Assembly: GCA_964019055.1 (NCBI GenBank)
Contig: OZ025207.1
Location: 17,176,230-17,240,229 of the forward strand
Source of the DNA: Anthopleura xanthogrammica
Lineage: Eukaryota; Cnidaria; Anthozoa; Actiniaria; Actiniidae
Direction of reading: 5' to 3'
Length of the DNA stretch: 64,000 bases
Shown one piece after another: positions 38,099 to 49,450 of this stretch (the stretch's first letter is position 1; the number at the start of each line of letters is the position of its first letter). The translations under genes were made by a program, and so were the position numbers. A model generated the notes under the pieces. That model was given only the letters and a program-made list of their open reading frames with translations, had not been told where the DNA came from and did no database searches.

Positions 38099-41000
38099 TT
38101 ACTTAGTACATACTGCGCATGTCAGTTCTAGGCCTTGTTTATATGGATTGCAAGGCAGAGAGCCACAAGTACCTTGTACTGGGTACAACAGAGCGCCATC
38201 AAGATTCTGATGTGTACCAACGGCAGCCTCTGCATCCCTGTCGACACAGATAAACACTGATGGGTGGGCATGACCATAATGCGTAGTCATGAGGTATCCC
38301 CAGTACTCCCTTGTCCATCCGGCAGGACACACGAATGTCCCAGGGATCATCAACTTGGCAGTGCGGGTAGATGCGTAACATGAAGCACATGGAGCCTCGT
38401 GATCATGAAGACGCCGGTTTCTGAATAACTGCGTATTGTCATTGACTTCGTATTCGGTACCATACATTCTTCCGCCGGATTGGAAACCAGCTTTGGAATT
38501 TGCATACCTGGGATGCTCTGTGAGGCACAGGTAGTTTGCGCCACCGCCAGGATGCGTGTAGTGCTCGCCACCGATGCGACCTTGAAATAATAATTAAATT
38601 CAAATACTGAGACAATGGTTTTCGACACAACAATAAAAATCAACCCGTAAACAAAATGAATCAGTACAACATAACGCATGACGTGACTCATATTGCAAGG
38701 ACAACTCGCACAAAACAACAAATACATATGCAAAACAAGACAGTATAACATAGCACAACACAAGTGCAAGTTAAAGCTTCCGCCTTTTACCTTTATAAAC
38801 AAGAGAAGAATTTCGAGGGCAAGACGTCTTTCCCCATCTGATGTACTGCACTCCACCACCTCGAATTCCACGAGGTCCTCTTGCTCCATTGATTCCTCGA
38901 GCCCCATTAAGTCCTCTGGGTCCTACCAATTAAACATTAATAAACGCGATCTCCCCTGCGCTCAAGAGATGAGAATGGGAGTCTGCAGTCGTGCTCCCGG
39001 ACTAAATAGCGTAGGCAAGACTGGGGGGAGCTCGGGAGACCACTAGCTGTGATCCAGCCGGTAGAAGCTTTAAATCTCGATTCGATGTTTGATCTAATCT
39101 CATCTCTTTGTACGCACAGTGAGCGCAAGTGAGACCGCTGACAATAGTAAAACGATTACTTAAATTAAACTGAATGTGCCTACCCCCGGCCACCATTTTT
39201 TGGCACCCACGCGTAAATGTGTTTAGTATGCCCCAACGAACATTTGTGGCAAGTTTGTTGCTTGTACTCAAAAGTGCACGATCTTTTCGCTAACAGACCT
39301 GACTAAAATGTGGACGCTTTGCTGGTCAGGCTTTTGTTTCTCACCCCTTGGTCCTTGTGCACCATCTCTTCCGTTGCGACCGTCTTTTCCTGAAACAAAA
39401 AACAAGAATGAAGTCTTAGCATTGTACAAGCAAATGCGCTTAAAATGCACGGTGTAAGCAACTCAAGACTGCATTTGTCCAGTTTGCGCAACGCTTTTCG
39501 ACTTCTCTCGATTTCGGAGCACCGGGATTGGTCAATAGCGAATCGTCAGCTTTCACTGGTATAGCAGTTAAACCTCAACAAAAGAATATTTACATAAAAA
39601 AAGAGGATGAAGTTTACGAATTTATAAAGTAAATATTCTTTTTTTATAGATAATTTATTCTCAATTAATGATATTCACCATGCATAACGAATAAAAAGGC
39701 ATACCTTCACGCAATCCCTGAAGTGTGCGCAAAAATCAGTGTTGTTTGACAATAAATCATCTATGACTTTAATTGAAACATCATTTCAATAGAAGCCTTT
39801 CACTAGTAATTAATATATGTTTTAGAAAGCGCGCTGCTAGTATTTATTCCGCTGACAGTTTTGTTGTTGTTGTTATTGGTTTTTTTTTTTTTATAATATA
39901 TAATATATATATATATATATATCTGTCACATGATAAGGAAAAGGAAAACGAAACATCCTGTCTCCGTCAGTCAGCTTCAGTCAAATGAATTCAGATGAAT
40001 CAGCCTCCCTTTTGGAAGAATGGAGGCATTCTTCCAAGAAGGAGCTGATTCATCTGAATTCTTTTGACTGAAGCTGACTGACGAAGACAGGATGTCTCAT
40101 TTTCCTATTCCTCATCATGTGACAGTTTATGATGAGCAACTGATCCAAAAATATAGTTGTTGTTGACTACCCTGCATTCATAAACCCCGCTAGAAAATGC
40201 GGTAAAATGCGTATAATCCCGTGATTATCCCAATGAGAAAATGTAGGCATATTATATAAACCCTGCGTTATCCTCGCGTTTTTCTGGCAGGAATATATTG
40301 CGTTTTACCAGCATTATCTAAGGTAGGATAATTCAGTAAAACCCGTATTATCCCTTCATTAACCGTTGCTAGATTGTGCGGGTAAAATGCATGTAATCCA
40401 CGAATTATCTCTTACGGGATAATTCAGTAAAACGGTACGTTTACTGAAATTATCCCGATGGTAAAATGCAGGGATAACGCGGGTTATGCAAAAAGTAAAA
40501 AATGCGGAGTAATGAAGGGATTATGTAACGATAGGACTACATAATCCCTACGTCGTCTCGCGGTAGAACGCGGCTTTTTTTGTATGTGTGTATCTATGCG
40601 CAGAAACCTCGACCATCCGATAATTTAAGGGGAGAAAATGAAAGCTAAAATGAGGAATTGCATCGTAATTGAATTATATTGTAACTGAAATTCAATTAGA
40701 CGAAATGAAGACGAAATCATCTGATTGTAAATAGTTATTATTAAATTGGATATCACTGTAATTTTATTACATTTATCTATTTGATTGTAAATAGTTAAGT
40801 AAAAACCTTTACAAGGATTAACTATTAAAGATATTATCATTAAGAGAAGTCGATCTTAGACGTTTATATTTCGATCTTTATATTACAGGATCATCATCAG
40901 AAAATGAGAGTACAAGAGACAAAAGTGAATATATCTCTTTCTGTGCATTATGCGCATTACGCCAAAAATCATGCAAGGAACATATGCATACCCTATCTCT

Positions 41001-41547
41001 AAGGGATCTTTAGTCAAATATATAGCATTTTTATACCTGGCTTCCCTTGCATACCATCACGACCATCTCTCCCTATCAATTCAAACACGATAATTAGCCT
41101 TCCGGATGCATGTAATAATTCTCTTTATAAGAAATTAGCGAAAAGAGTAAACGATGAGTGTACCTCTGAGTTGAATCAGTCTATCGGCCTCAAGACGACG
41201 AATTCTGTAAAAAGACAATAACAGATATTTCAGTGATTTCAAATGTAAAGCCTTGAAGTACTAAATTTATAATAAAATTGAGCTTCAAAACCGGAACACA
41301 ATATAAGTATTTAATGTTATAACAGCATGCAAAAGCCGGTGAAATAGTTTGCTTACCTTGCTTCCAATCTTACAACGACTTCCAAGATATGATAGTTTGA
41401 TATTGGAGGCGGAGGAGGAGGAGGAGGACTGACTGCTCTTGGCTCTAGAAGACTCTCTAGCTTCTCATCCTTCTCTTCCTCAGTCTTTACCACAGCGACA
41501 ACTAAAGGAATAAGAGCGAAAAGAAGAAAACTTTTACGAAAAATCAT
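38099..41547 (-). CDS. Short-chain collagen C4-like secreted protein, copy B
   Basis: Predicted exons (coding order): 41357-41547, 41164-41204, 41037-41072, 39345-39389, 38791-38922, 38099-38580, giving about 308 residues. Layout is as in copy A: the same signal peptide core, a short linker, about 16 Gly-X-Y triplets and a ten-cysteine C-terminal domain with HDHEAPCASC, GTCGSLPC and ELTCAVC. The last exon differs from copy A at about eight residues (for example GEHYTHP against GEYYGHP, and WTREYW against WRREYW). Exon 1 differs most: copy B has a run of eight prolines encoded by a GGA/GGC-type repeat and lacks part of the arginine-rich linker. All splice sites and phases are intact, so both copies look functional. 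Confidence 0.9.
39896..39922. repeat. (TA)n microsatellite
   Basis: A TA dinucleotide run directly abuts the left end of the hairpin element at 39923. Confidence 0.85.
39923..40125. mobile_element. Hairpin MITE in intron 4 of gene B
   Basis: Two arms of about 85 bp (left from CTGTCACATGAT, right ending ATCATGTGACAG, allowing a small change) pair almost completely. They contain GCTTCAGTCAAATGAATTCA and GATGAATCAG. The loop is near 40012-40035. It is inserted beside a TA run and absent from gene A, so it arrived after the duplication or was lost from A. Confidence 0.8.
40170..40570. repeat. Tract of repeated TAAAATGC / TAATCCC boxes
   Basis: Recurrent motifs 'ggtaaaatgc', 'ggataattcagtaaaac' and 'taatccc' occur many times, some in inverted orientation. 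This suggests the subterminal repeats of a transposon. No ORF and no clear ends were seen. Confidence 0.5.
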
Positions 41548-42155
41548 TTTGATCTGATGATTTTAGAAGATCCAAAATAGCACCACTCGCTTGAGCAAGA
41601 CACCCCAAGGAATGAGGTCTTTATCGAAAAATAGATAGATTTAAAGGTGAATTTAAAGGGTGTTGACATGCCTAAACATTCCTTATTTCTAATTGGTTAT
41701 CTGTACATTACACACTTGTAATTGCCTATATATGGATATCAATCTCTTTTGATTGGTCGAGTCGGGATAGTTTGTAGTAATATCATGGGAAGCAAAGCGT
41801 AGCTAATCATTCGCTAAAGAATTATTCTTAAATTAATAAACCCTAATTTATTCTGGGATTCTTGGAGCTCCGAATGGGAATCAATGGATGAAGGCGTGGC
41901 TTCAAATGTGGGGGTGCGTGGAAAGCATTCTCTTTCTCTAGTAATATAAGCAGTTATAGTTTTCAGGCGCAAAAACCCATAATAGACCCTTAGCTTCAAA
42001 GAACTTTTTGTTATGTTTTTTTATTTCTACGTTGTCCATGCATGTCTAATTACACCACTTTCGTTACAAAGTTGGATTTATACCAAAATTTATCGTTGCT
42101 AGATCTTCTGCACCCCTGGCTTCGCCCGCCGCCTAATGTTAGACTCATCAAGTTG

Positions 42156-42490
42156 TCACTAGCTTAGCGATCAGGCTATCAGGCTATCATTAGCTTAGCT
42201 ATCAGGCTATCAGGCTATCATTAGCTTAGCTATCAGGCTATCAGGCTATCAGGCTATCATTAGCTCAGCTATCAGGCTATCAGGCTATCAGGCTATCAGG
42301 CTATCATTAGATTACCTACCTGGCCATCAGGCTATCATTAGCTTAGCTATCAGGCTATCAGGATATCATTAGCTTAGCTATCAGGCTATCCGGCTATCAT
42401 TAGCTCAGCTATCAGGCTATCAGGCTATCATTAGCTTAGCGATCAGGCTATCAAGCTATCAATAGCTTACCAACCTGGCTATCAGGCTAA
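42156..42490. repeat. Minisatellite of CTATCAGG units
   Basis: A 9-bp unit 'ctatcaggc' alternates with 'attagcttagc' spacers in higher-order blocks. It begins just beyond the end of duplication unit B. Confidence 0.9.
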
Positions 42491-43104
42491 ACTGTCGGGG
42501 CTGTAATCGCAAAAATTGCCAAGAACAGAAAAAAATCGCCGAAGCAAAAATAAGTAAAGACAAATTGCAATTGGGGAGTTACGTTTCAGAATCACATTAA
42601 AAAAGGGGGGAGGGGAGGCTCAGCTCAAAGTGCACAGAACAGTAAAATGCCCAAAGTGTCTTTGGTACGAAAAGCTAGTTAATTTTCCTAGTTCAACAGC
42701 CTTAAGAGTTTCTCAATTATCCATTAATATTTTTAATCAATAGGAATACACTCAAAAGTGTGATCTCGAGATGGGCATGCCTGCAAAACAGTACATCACT
42801 ACAGTCCAAATAGTACCAAGAAAGAAAGGTCTAATCAAAGTAGTGACGAAGAGAATTTTTAATATTGTTATTTCTGATGAATTAAGATTTCACACTCAAA
42901 CTTTTTCCTTCGTATTTGAATAATTAGCTGTCAGTAACTTCCTTTTTTCATTGTTTCTCGTTTATGAGTCATTAATTGTATTGGGTTGTACACAATAGTC
43001 TGGTCTGGACGACAGTTATTTGAAAGGACAAGACAGATTGAATGGATTTTATCGTAAAAATGAATAAATTTTCACTACAACAATAAAAAGAACTGCACAA
43101 AATA

Positions 43105-43254
43105 TTCGTTCGTTCGTTCGTTCGTTCGTTCGTTCGTTCGTTCGTTCGTTCGTTCGTTCGTTCGTTCGTTCGTTCGTTCGTTCGTTCGTTCGTTCGTTCG
43201 TTCGTTCGTTCGTTCGTTCGTTCGTTCGTTCGTTCGTTCGTTCGTTCGTTCGTT
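43105..43254. repeat. Perfect (TTCG)n microsatellite, about 37 copies
   Basis: An uninterrupted tetranucleotide array of about 150 bp. Its minus strand reads as an open (NERT)n frame, which is an artefact. Confidence 0.97.
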
Positions 43255-43439
43255 CAAATTTGAGACTAATAGTTTAATAATGTCGTCTTTACTATAAGTT
43301 CCTGTGTATTATATATATATATACATGTATATATTAAAACAGGCACCGCTTGCTATTATAAGATGCCTAAAGCTTTGCCATGTTTTTAATGCAATATGAA
43401 TTGCACCTCAAAACCGAGGTACCCGAGAGCCCGAATTTC

Positions 43440-43580
43440 AATTGTTGTTAAAGAAAGAAAGAATAAAAGAATGAAACAGAGAAAATAGAAAAAGAAGTAA
43501 GAAATAAATAAAATCAATAAAGAAAAGAAAAGAAAGGAAGTAAAAGAGATCGCAAGAAAAGAAGACAAAAGAAAACGGAG

Positions 43581-43619
<39 letters not shown>
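43440..43619. repeat. (GAAA)n-type purine tract
   Basis: AAAGAAAG-rich sequence ending in a clean 'gaaa' array (about 43578-43618). An open minus-strand frame across it is low-complexity. Confidence 0.85.
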
Positions 43620-44128
43620 CTTCCGATCATGACAATGCATTCTGGGATAGGTCAAAGGTAGCCCATGACATGTGAAAACGAAACAGGAAACGATCCATGT
43701 TGTTTTGAAGGTGTGCACAACCATGATATGGCTGGGTGTTATAGCTTTGAGGGCTCTCAGTCTTAGACATGGATTTGTAATAAGTAAGGGCTTCAACTCT
43801 AGTGCTACAAATAAGGTAAATCTTTACTCATTCATGCCCCAGGCATAGTTTTAAAACTGAAAATCTTTCCTTCCCGTACTGTAAGAAAATGGCTGCCAAG
43901 CTAGGAATTGGCTGTATTTTCTCAGTTTATTAAAGATATTTTCAGAATTTCTTGTTAGGAGAATCCAATTTTCTCATAGACAGACATTTATTTGAGCATA
44001 TTTTATCATAACTCTTCCTTTACTTGCGTTACGTGGTCGCGATGATGTCGTAGCCATGTTGGTGGTTTTTAGTAAAAGTTTCTCTGAACGAACAGTTTTT
44101 ACTAGTTTCCCTAAGTGATACCACTAAA

Positions 44129-47100
44129 ATGGCTGCCGTGTCTATCACTTTGGGATCTCGGCAGAAAGGTTGTAGGCCTTTAATAATTCTGGTTAGGAGG
44201 GTATGATTAGTGCTCTTTTAATATGCCTTATTGCCATGGAAACGTGTGCCAATAAAGCAGTACAAATTCTGCATTAGTATTTGTCTTGATTAGTGGAGAG
44301 ACTACATGTAGATCAGATTGTGTGAAGTGAAACATACTAGTTATACAATAGTTTCAAGTGGTAGACCATGGAATATCCCACACGTCACTTGTATTTTCTA
44401 GTATACACACAGGCCATTATATTAGGCGAGTGTGTTTACTAAGAATAATTCAAGTGACAAGTGGGATATTCCATGGCATGCAACGAGAAAGCATTGTATA
44501 TCTAATTTATCCCATACCATAGAAAGTATGAATTCTGAGATTCAATGTGCAGCACATGATGGGAAGGAAGAGTGAAATACATGACAAAATACAACAGCTT
44601 CCCTGCATTCTGATTGGCTAAATTTTCTATGGTGTGGGATAAAAATGTTTACAGTACTACAGTCACTTTCTTGACACAAAATTGATATTACAAAACAACT
44701 GAATTATGACGTACACTCTGAAAGATAGAAATGCCATCTTAGATAAGAATGCTCATGTCATGCTCAAGTCATTTCTATAAATCACACAAACTCTGAATTG
44801 GCACTTTCATAGTAAAGTAAAATAAAAATAAAACAGCAACTTTCTTTAATTTGAGAACTTATTTACAGATATGAAACAGATACTCTGAACTAAACACATG
44901 GATTGCTGAATTAGAGAACACTTAAGAAGCTGGCATGGAAACCACTCCACTTTGTATTGTGGTTTCCTACACTTCTTGCATGTTTATTCAGCATTCTGTA
45001 TATCAGGGCTAATGATAACTGACTTATGTTAAGTCACTGGACAATGTCCGGCCAGAATTACTAACTTCTCTGGTCAAATCTAAATTTCCTTGCATGTCAT
45101 TTTGACGTCCAGCAATGTTGATCCAGAAAAGAGGTATATGACAAACCTAAAACTAATTTGTCTTGTTGTCATAACCAGCAACTGACCAGCTTTTATTTTT
45201 AGCCCTGCATATTTAGATCAGAGTATTGAAAATGAAAAACGTTTTTTGATTCCTAAATATTTGCCGTTCCAATCATACTGTCAATGAAGATGATATTTAT
45301 CTAATCAGAATGCTCACTTTCACAGTCACTGCAATGTAGATTCCTAAATATTTTGAATTTTTCACTTATTGCAAGCATACTGTACATAGACTATTCTGAA
45401 AGGGAATGGGGCAATGAGGCATGGCCAAAATTTTCTATCAGTTATAGAAATAATATTATTGTCATTTAACAACCAATGACACAGCTACAGTAAGTGCAGT
45501 AGTACTGCTATGGTACAGCTTGCATCAAAGTACCCCAAAATATTTATTAATGACTCAAACTGCTAATTAATACATGTAGTTGTTTGTTTAGTTGGGTCAA
45601 ACAAATATTAATAGCAGTGAATATGTTATTGTTTAGGCAGCAGTACTGGCAGCAGTGTTGGTATCACCGGCACAAGCAGCAACGAGAAAGCACAAGAGTC
45701 CAAGGAAAATAGAGGGTATGTAATATAATTATTATAAATATGTATTTGCATATATTGAGTGTGTGCAAAGGAACCAAAACAAATTCATGGATTGAACCAA
45801 GAGAGCATAAATAAGAGAGGGAAACTTCTTAAAATCCAGCAAACCATATGAATTCCCAGTTGTGTTATTTTTAGCATTTGCATAAAGTCTATTTTTGCCA
45901 CACCCTACTCCTGTGCGTCAAAAATTGTGTGCTTTATCCAAACCTGGAAGTAGCGAAAACATATATATTAAAGATTATTGGGGAAAAACACAAATTTGGC
46001 ATCTTTTTGAGTGTTCAACAGCCTCAGTCCTGTCTTATCAGAGAACAGAACATAGCCAATCCTGATCTTTTTGCTTTATCTAATAGATTTTTTCGAAAAA
46101 AGTGAGAAAAATCGACGAAAAGTATGTTGTTTTTTGAGCACACATGCACACCTCCACATCATAAAAAAATTATGAATTAAAAAATTAAAACATTAAATAT
46201 TATTTCTTTTTTTTAGTTGTGTGTCATGACTTGACAAAGGAAAATGTTGATGCTATTGTAAATGCAGCAAACTCCTGGCTCAAGCATGGAGGAGGGGTAT
46301 GGAAATCATTCTGCTATTAAATCTCTTTTTAATTAATATGTGCATGAGAAAGAAAACAAAAACCTATTTTAAGAAAATGAGTAAAAGAGAAAAATTAAAA
46401 ATAAGGTAGAAGGAAGTGAAAAAGCATGTGAAAAACTAAAGAATGATGAATGGATGAATAGATGAATGTGTGGATTGATGGATTAATGAATGAGTGAGTG
46501 AATGAATGAAAAATGGACATATGAATGGATGAATAAAAACATTATTGAATGAATGAGTGATTAAATTAATGGTTGAGATTAATGAATGAATAAATGGTTG
46601 AATAGATGAATGAATGGATGCATGAATGGATGAATGAATGAGTGATTGAATAAATGGGTTCATGGAATGATGAATGAATGGATGGATTCATGAACAAATG
46701 CATGAATGATTGAATGAGTGATTAAATTAATGAACAAGTGAACGAATAAAAGATTGAGTGAACAAGTGAATAAATAAAATTGAATGAGTTATTGAATGAA
46801 GCCTTGAAAATATTGAAACCTAGAAGAAATATATAATGGTATGGATGTCTGAAAAAAAAATTGATGAATGAATGTCAGAATAATAATAACAAGCAATGAA
46901 ATTACAAAGTACATGTACGAGAAGCTATAAGATGAAAACAAGGATTGCTTAATAGTTACCCTGATGAAGATGTTTTAAGACTTTATTAATTTTGTACCCA
47001 AAGGTTGCAGGTGCCATTGTAAGAAGCGGAGGCGAAATCATTCAGCAAGAAAGTGATGAATATGTATCTAAAAATGGGCCCCTACCAACAGGAGATGTAG

Positions 47101-48165
47101 CTGTGACAACAGCTGGAGACCTACCTTGCAAAGCAATTATCCATGCAGTTGGTAAGTATATTATTTCCACAGAATTTATACTATTGCTAAATGAAATCTC
47201 TTGAGTTGTTTGACAATAGACTGTTGACAGTCTCTCCTGTCACCAGACTCATTTGAGTTAGTTTAGTCACCATTTCTTGGATTTATGTGCCACTTCCAAC
47301 TATCCCCCACTCCCCATGCATCAATGACAAGAAAAAAAAGTCTGACATGACTGAGTCTGGAGGGAAAATAGGAACTGTTTACAGTGCATTTGACAACTGC
47401 AGTCCAGGTTCTAGAGGCTCCTTGCTTCAGTGGTTCTCAATTGCAGATTTCATTGTTGCCTCTGGTATCACACTACTTTCACCTGTAGCTGGATCAAGAG
47501 CAAGAGACTCTCTGGCACCAAAGGGCGTGGAAGCAATGGCTTCTTGTACCCTGATCTTGCTTAGCACATAGGTTGTTTTAGGGTTTGATAAAATGTTTTT
47601 GTTTAGTCTCTTATGTTACATGTAGATCAACCAGCATGGCTGCCATGCCTTTTCTTATTTTATCTCCTTGGAAATGATATGCAATGATATGCAAAGTGCG
47701 TGTGAAAAAAGAAACCTTTCAGGGGTTGATCCGGGGAGGGGGGGGGGGGGGGGGGTTGTGAGGATTGTCATCATACAACCTTCCGTAAAAAAATCCTGGA
47801 TCCGCCGCTGACCTTTGCTGACTTTTGTAGGTCCAGTGTGGAGAGGAGGAGATGCAAATGAAGAGAAAGACCTGCACACAGCGATACTTAACTCTCTGGA
47901 AGAATGCCATCGTCTTAACTTGACAAGCGTTGCTGTCCCTGCCATCAGTAGTGGCATCTTTGGATTCCCCAAGGATCTCTGCGCCAAGATTCTTTTCTCG
48001 GTAGCTATAGATTTCCTTCGCTCAAAAGAGGACACTTCTCTTACCTGTATTCGTTTTACAAACTTCGATAAACCAACTGTTGATGTATTTAGAGATCATG
48101 CAGCATCACTTATCAACAAACCAGGCTTAAAAGTAGAGATTTATAATGAGAAAAGCATGCTGTAG
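44129..48165 (+). CDS. Macrodomain (ADP-ribose-binding) protein
   Basis: Confident exons: 45637-45715, 46217-46296, 47004-47151, 47831-48165 (stop TAG), joining in phase to 213 residues. They spell a macrodomain: [20 protein letters not shown], then NAAN, the loop [24 protein letters not shown], and the second ligand loop [12 protein letters not shown]. This variant resembles the macrodomains of PARP9/PARP14 more than MacroD by its HGGGVAGAI loop. It should bind, and perhaps remove, ADP-ribose on proteins. There is no PARP catalytic domain downstream: the frame stops soon after the fold. A possible first exon, 44129-44191 (ATGGCTGCCGTG..., weak donor GTTAGG), matches the required phase 0 and would give 234 residues, but this is weak; other 5' exons may exist. 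Confidence 0.85.
44366..44476. repeat. Hairpin repeat
   Basis: CCATGGAATATCCCACACGT (44366) is mirrored by the right arm ending at 44476 (GTGGGATATTCCATGG). About 110 bp overall. Confidence 0.7.
44506..44643. repeat. Inverted-repeat element
   Basis: 'tttatcccataccatagaaa' (44506) and its near inverse 'tttctatggtgtgggataaa' (44624-44643) bound about 138 bp. It directly follows the hairpin at 44366-44476. If the upstream exon at 44129 is real, both lie in the first intron of the macrodomain gene. Confidence 0.65.
46430..46870. repeat. Degenerate (GAAT/GGAT)n array in a macrodomain gene intron
   Basis: Imperfect tetranucleotide repeats 'gaatgaatggatgaat'. It lies wholly inside the intron between 46296 and 47004. 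Both strands have ORF-like stretches that are artefacts. Confidence 0.9.
47394..47571 (-). pseudogene. Protein-like minus-strand fragment with an in-frame stop
   Basis: Read on the minus strand inside the macrodomain intron, this segment translates to a protein-like sequence containing [33 protein letters not shown] and SKEPLEP. A TGA interrupts it, with a further stop at the low end. No start codon or splice sites were found. It could be a decayed retrocopy of a host gene or a transposon protein piece. I do not recognise the family. Confidence 0.3.
47719..47812. mobile_element. Small hAT-like MITE remnant beside a splice acceptor
   Basis: The right end reads GGATCCGCCGCTG and the left end CAGGGGTTGATCC, an imperfect inverted pair typical of short hAT-type elements ('CAG-G-GGCGGATCC'). 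A long G run fills the left half. It ends about 18 bp before the final exon of the macrodomain gene. Confidence 0.55.
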
Positions 48166-48582
48166 ATTATGTTTTAGAAAGATGGAACGTATAAACTATG
48201 AGGTTATCCTCAAGTTCACCTAAAGATCCCTAAGTCCAAAGCAAGGGGATTGTAAAATATTTCGTACTGTTTTCAGCTCGGATACTAAGCGGTTGAAAAA
48301 TTATGTGTACTTCCAGGGCCGTAGGAAGGGGAGGAGCTGAGGGGGCTTGACCCCCAGTTTTCCCCAGAAAGTAAAGTACTTATGGAATTAAATTTTCATT
48401 TTTCGTAGTCACGTGTTGCTTTGTGCTCCCCCCAGTTTTTTTAAGGCTTGCTACGGCCATGCCTTGTCGAGAAAAAGAGACAAAGACGTCTCGTGAGTTA
48501 GCGTTTATAGGATAATGTTTTAGGAAGCAAACAGATGCTGCAGTCTCAGAACATCTTTAACTTAATAAATGTGCACAATAAA
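48166..48582 (+). terminator. 3' UTR of the macrodomain gene with two AATAAA signals
   Basis: AATAAA occurs at 48564-48569 and 48577-48582, about 400 bp after the stop codon. A short TIR element (48314-48461) lies within the predicted 3' UTR. Confidence 0.45.
48314..48461. mobile_element. MITE in the predicted 3' UTR
   Basis: 'cagggccgtaggaagg' at the left and 'ggcttgctacggccatg' at the right form imperfect inverted ends about 148 bp apart. 'cccccagttttcccc' and 'ccccccagtttttttaa' recur inside. No ORF. Confidence 0.6.
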
Positions 48583-48851
48583 TGTGATTTTCAAAGTTTT
48601 CATTCTACAAGTTTTCATGTTTTTGGTACAACTGATACCGTTGACATACCAACCTTTACCTAAGCCAAGATAGGGTTAGAATACCCTAAGCACAAGTTGG
48701 GGCTAGATTTAATCTAAATAACCCTAGTATATGTTGTGGTAGAGTTGGGGGGGGGGGGGGAGCTAGAGTTGGGATTAAAAACCCTAGCCCGAGTTAGGTC
48801 TAGGAACCGTACAGGTAGCCCTTTGCAACCCCACCATACATTCTTTATATA

Positions 48852-48960
48852 TACAGCTTTTTCCAAAAAAAAGTTGAATACTGCATACTGAGTAGTGCAT
48901 TCCAAGATCAAAAGGCATTGTGGGTCTCATTAATTTGAAATAAAAAGTAAATATACAGCA
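48852..48960 (+). repeat. Dispersed repeat, same family as 35030-35125
   Basis: Shares 'gtgcattccaaga' and 'gggtctcattaatttgaaa' with the inverse of 35030-35125, and 'gttgaatactg.atactg' with 34880-34910. Confidence 0.75.
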
Positions 48961-48972
48961 CGTGACGTCAAG

Positions 48973-49036
48973 GCGGCTCAATTTGGAGGACAAAACAAAA
49001 TAATTTCAATCTCCTGAAGATTATTGGTTGAGCTGC
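48973..49036. repeat. Miniature hairpin, family with 54926-55039 and 55591-55647
   Basis: Ends 'gcggctcaa' and 'ttgagctgc' are inverted. The interior contains 'tttggaggacaaaacaa', similar to 'tttggagggcaaaacaa' at 54950. Confidence 0.6.
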
Positions 49037-49060
49037 ATTCCGATGTATTGCAAGGGATCT

Positions 49061-49275
49061 ATAGGCCTTTCTTAATATTTATGCATAAAGTTTTATAGCC
49101 TCCCGTTCATGCAGCTCATCAAATATTACAGCGCGACGCGCAAAGGTATGACCACATTTAATGTATTCGCATACTTCCATGCACGGGCCTTTTGCTGGAA
49201 AACGAGCGTTTGCGCGTCGCGCGGTAATATTTAATGAGCTGCATGAACGTGAGGCTAAGGACTTCATTCGCAAAT
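49061..49275. repeat. Inverted-repeat element, second copy at 56695-56905
   Basis: Arms with 'gttcatgcagctcat' and 'gcgcgacgcgcaaa' (left) are mirrored at 49216-49257. The centre 'tatgaccacatttaatgtat' and the leader 'ctttcttaatatttatgcat' recur at 56695-56800. The GC-rich arms are retained here but decayed in the second copy. Confidence 0.75.
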
Positions 49276-49402
49276 GATTAAAGAATCCTAGTCAATGCAA
49301 TATGCCATTTTCTGTTCCAGGCAAAATGGTGGTTTCGTAGGTAGGTGCAGTTTGGGAATTCATGTAGTTCCAGAGATGGTCTTGGAAAGGTTACCGCGAG
49401 AC

Positions 49403-49408
49403 TTTATT
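49403..49408 (-). terminator. Polyadenylation signal of the epimerase-like gene
   Basis: AATAAA on the minus strand about 43 bp after the stop codon (49451-49453). Confidence 0.5.
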
Positions 49409-49450
49409 TGTTAACATAACTATGGAACAAAACTACAACATGTATGATCG

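Larger units (their letters stand above)
37556..42155. repeat. Tandem duplication unit B
   Basis: Homologous to 30893-34640 and carrying collagen-like gene B. It is longer because its fourth intron (39390-41036) contains insertions, including a 203-bp hairpin element and a tract with repeated 'taaaatgc' boxes. Confidence 0.85.

Noticed and set aside
38350..38907. 185-codon minus-strand ORF in gene B
   Set aside because: It reads exon 5, the intron and exon 6 in a wrong frame; the true frame needs splicing.
42156..42490. Possible CRISPR-like array
   Set aside because: The units are short direct repeats without unique spacers of constant length, in an animal genome; it is a minisatellite.
43075..43257. 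Open frame encoding (Asn-Glu-Arg-Thr)n on the minus strand
   Set aside because: It is only the translation of a perfect TTCG microsatellite.
46436..46663. Ser/His/Ile-rich minus ORF
   Set aside because: Translation of the intronic GAAT/GGAT tetranucleotide array.
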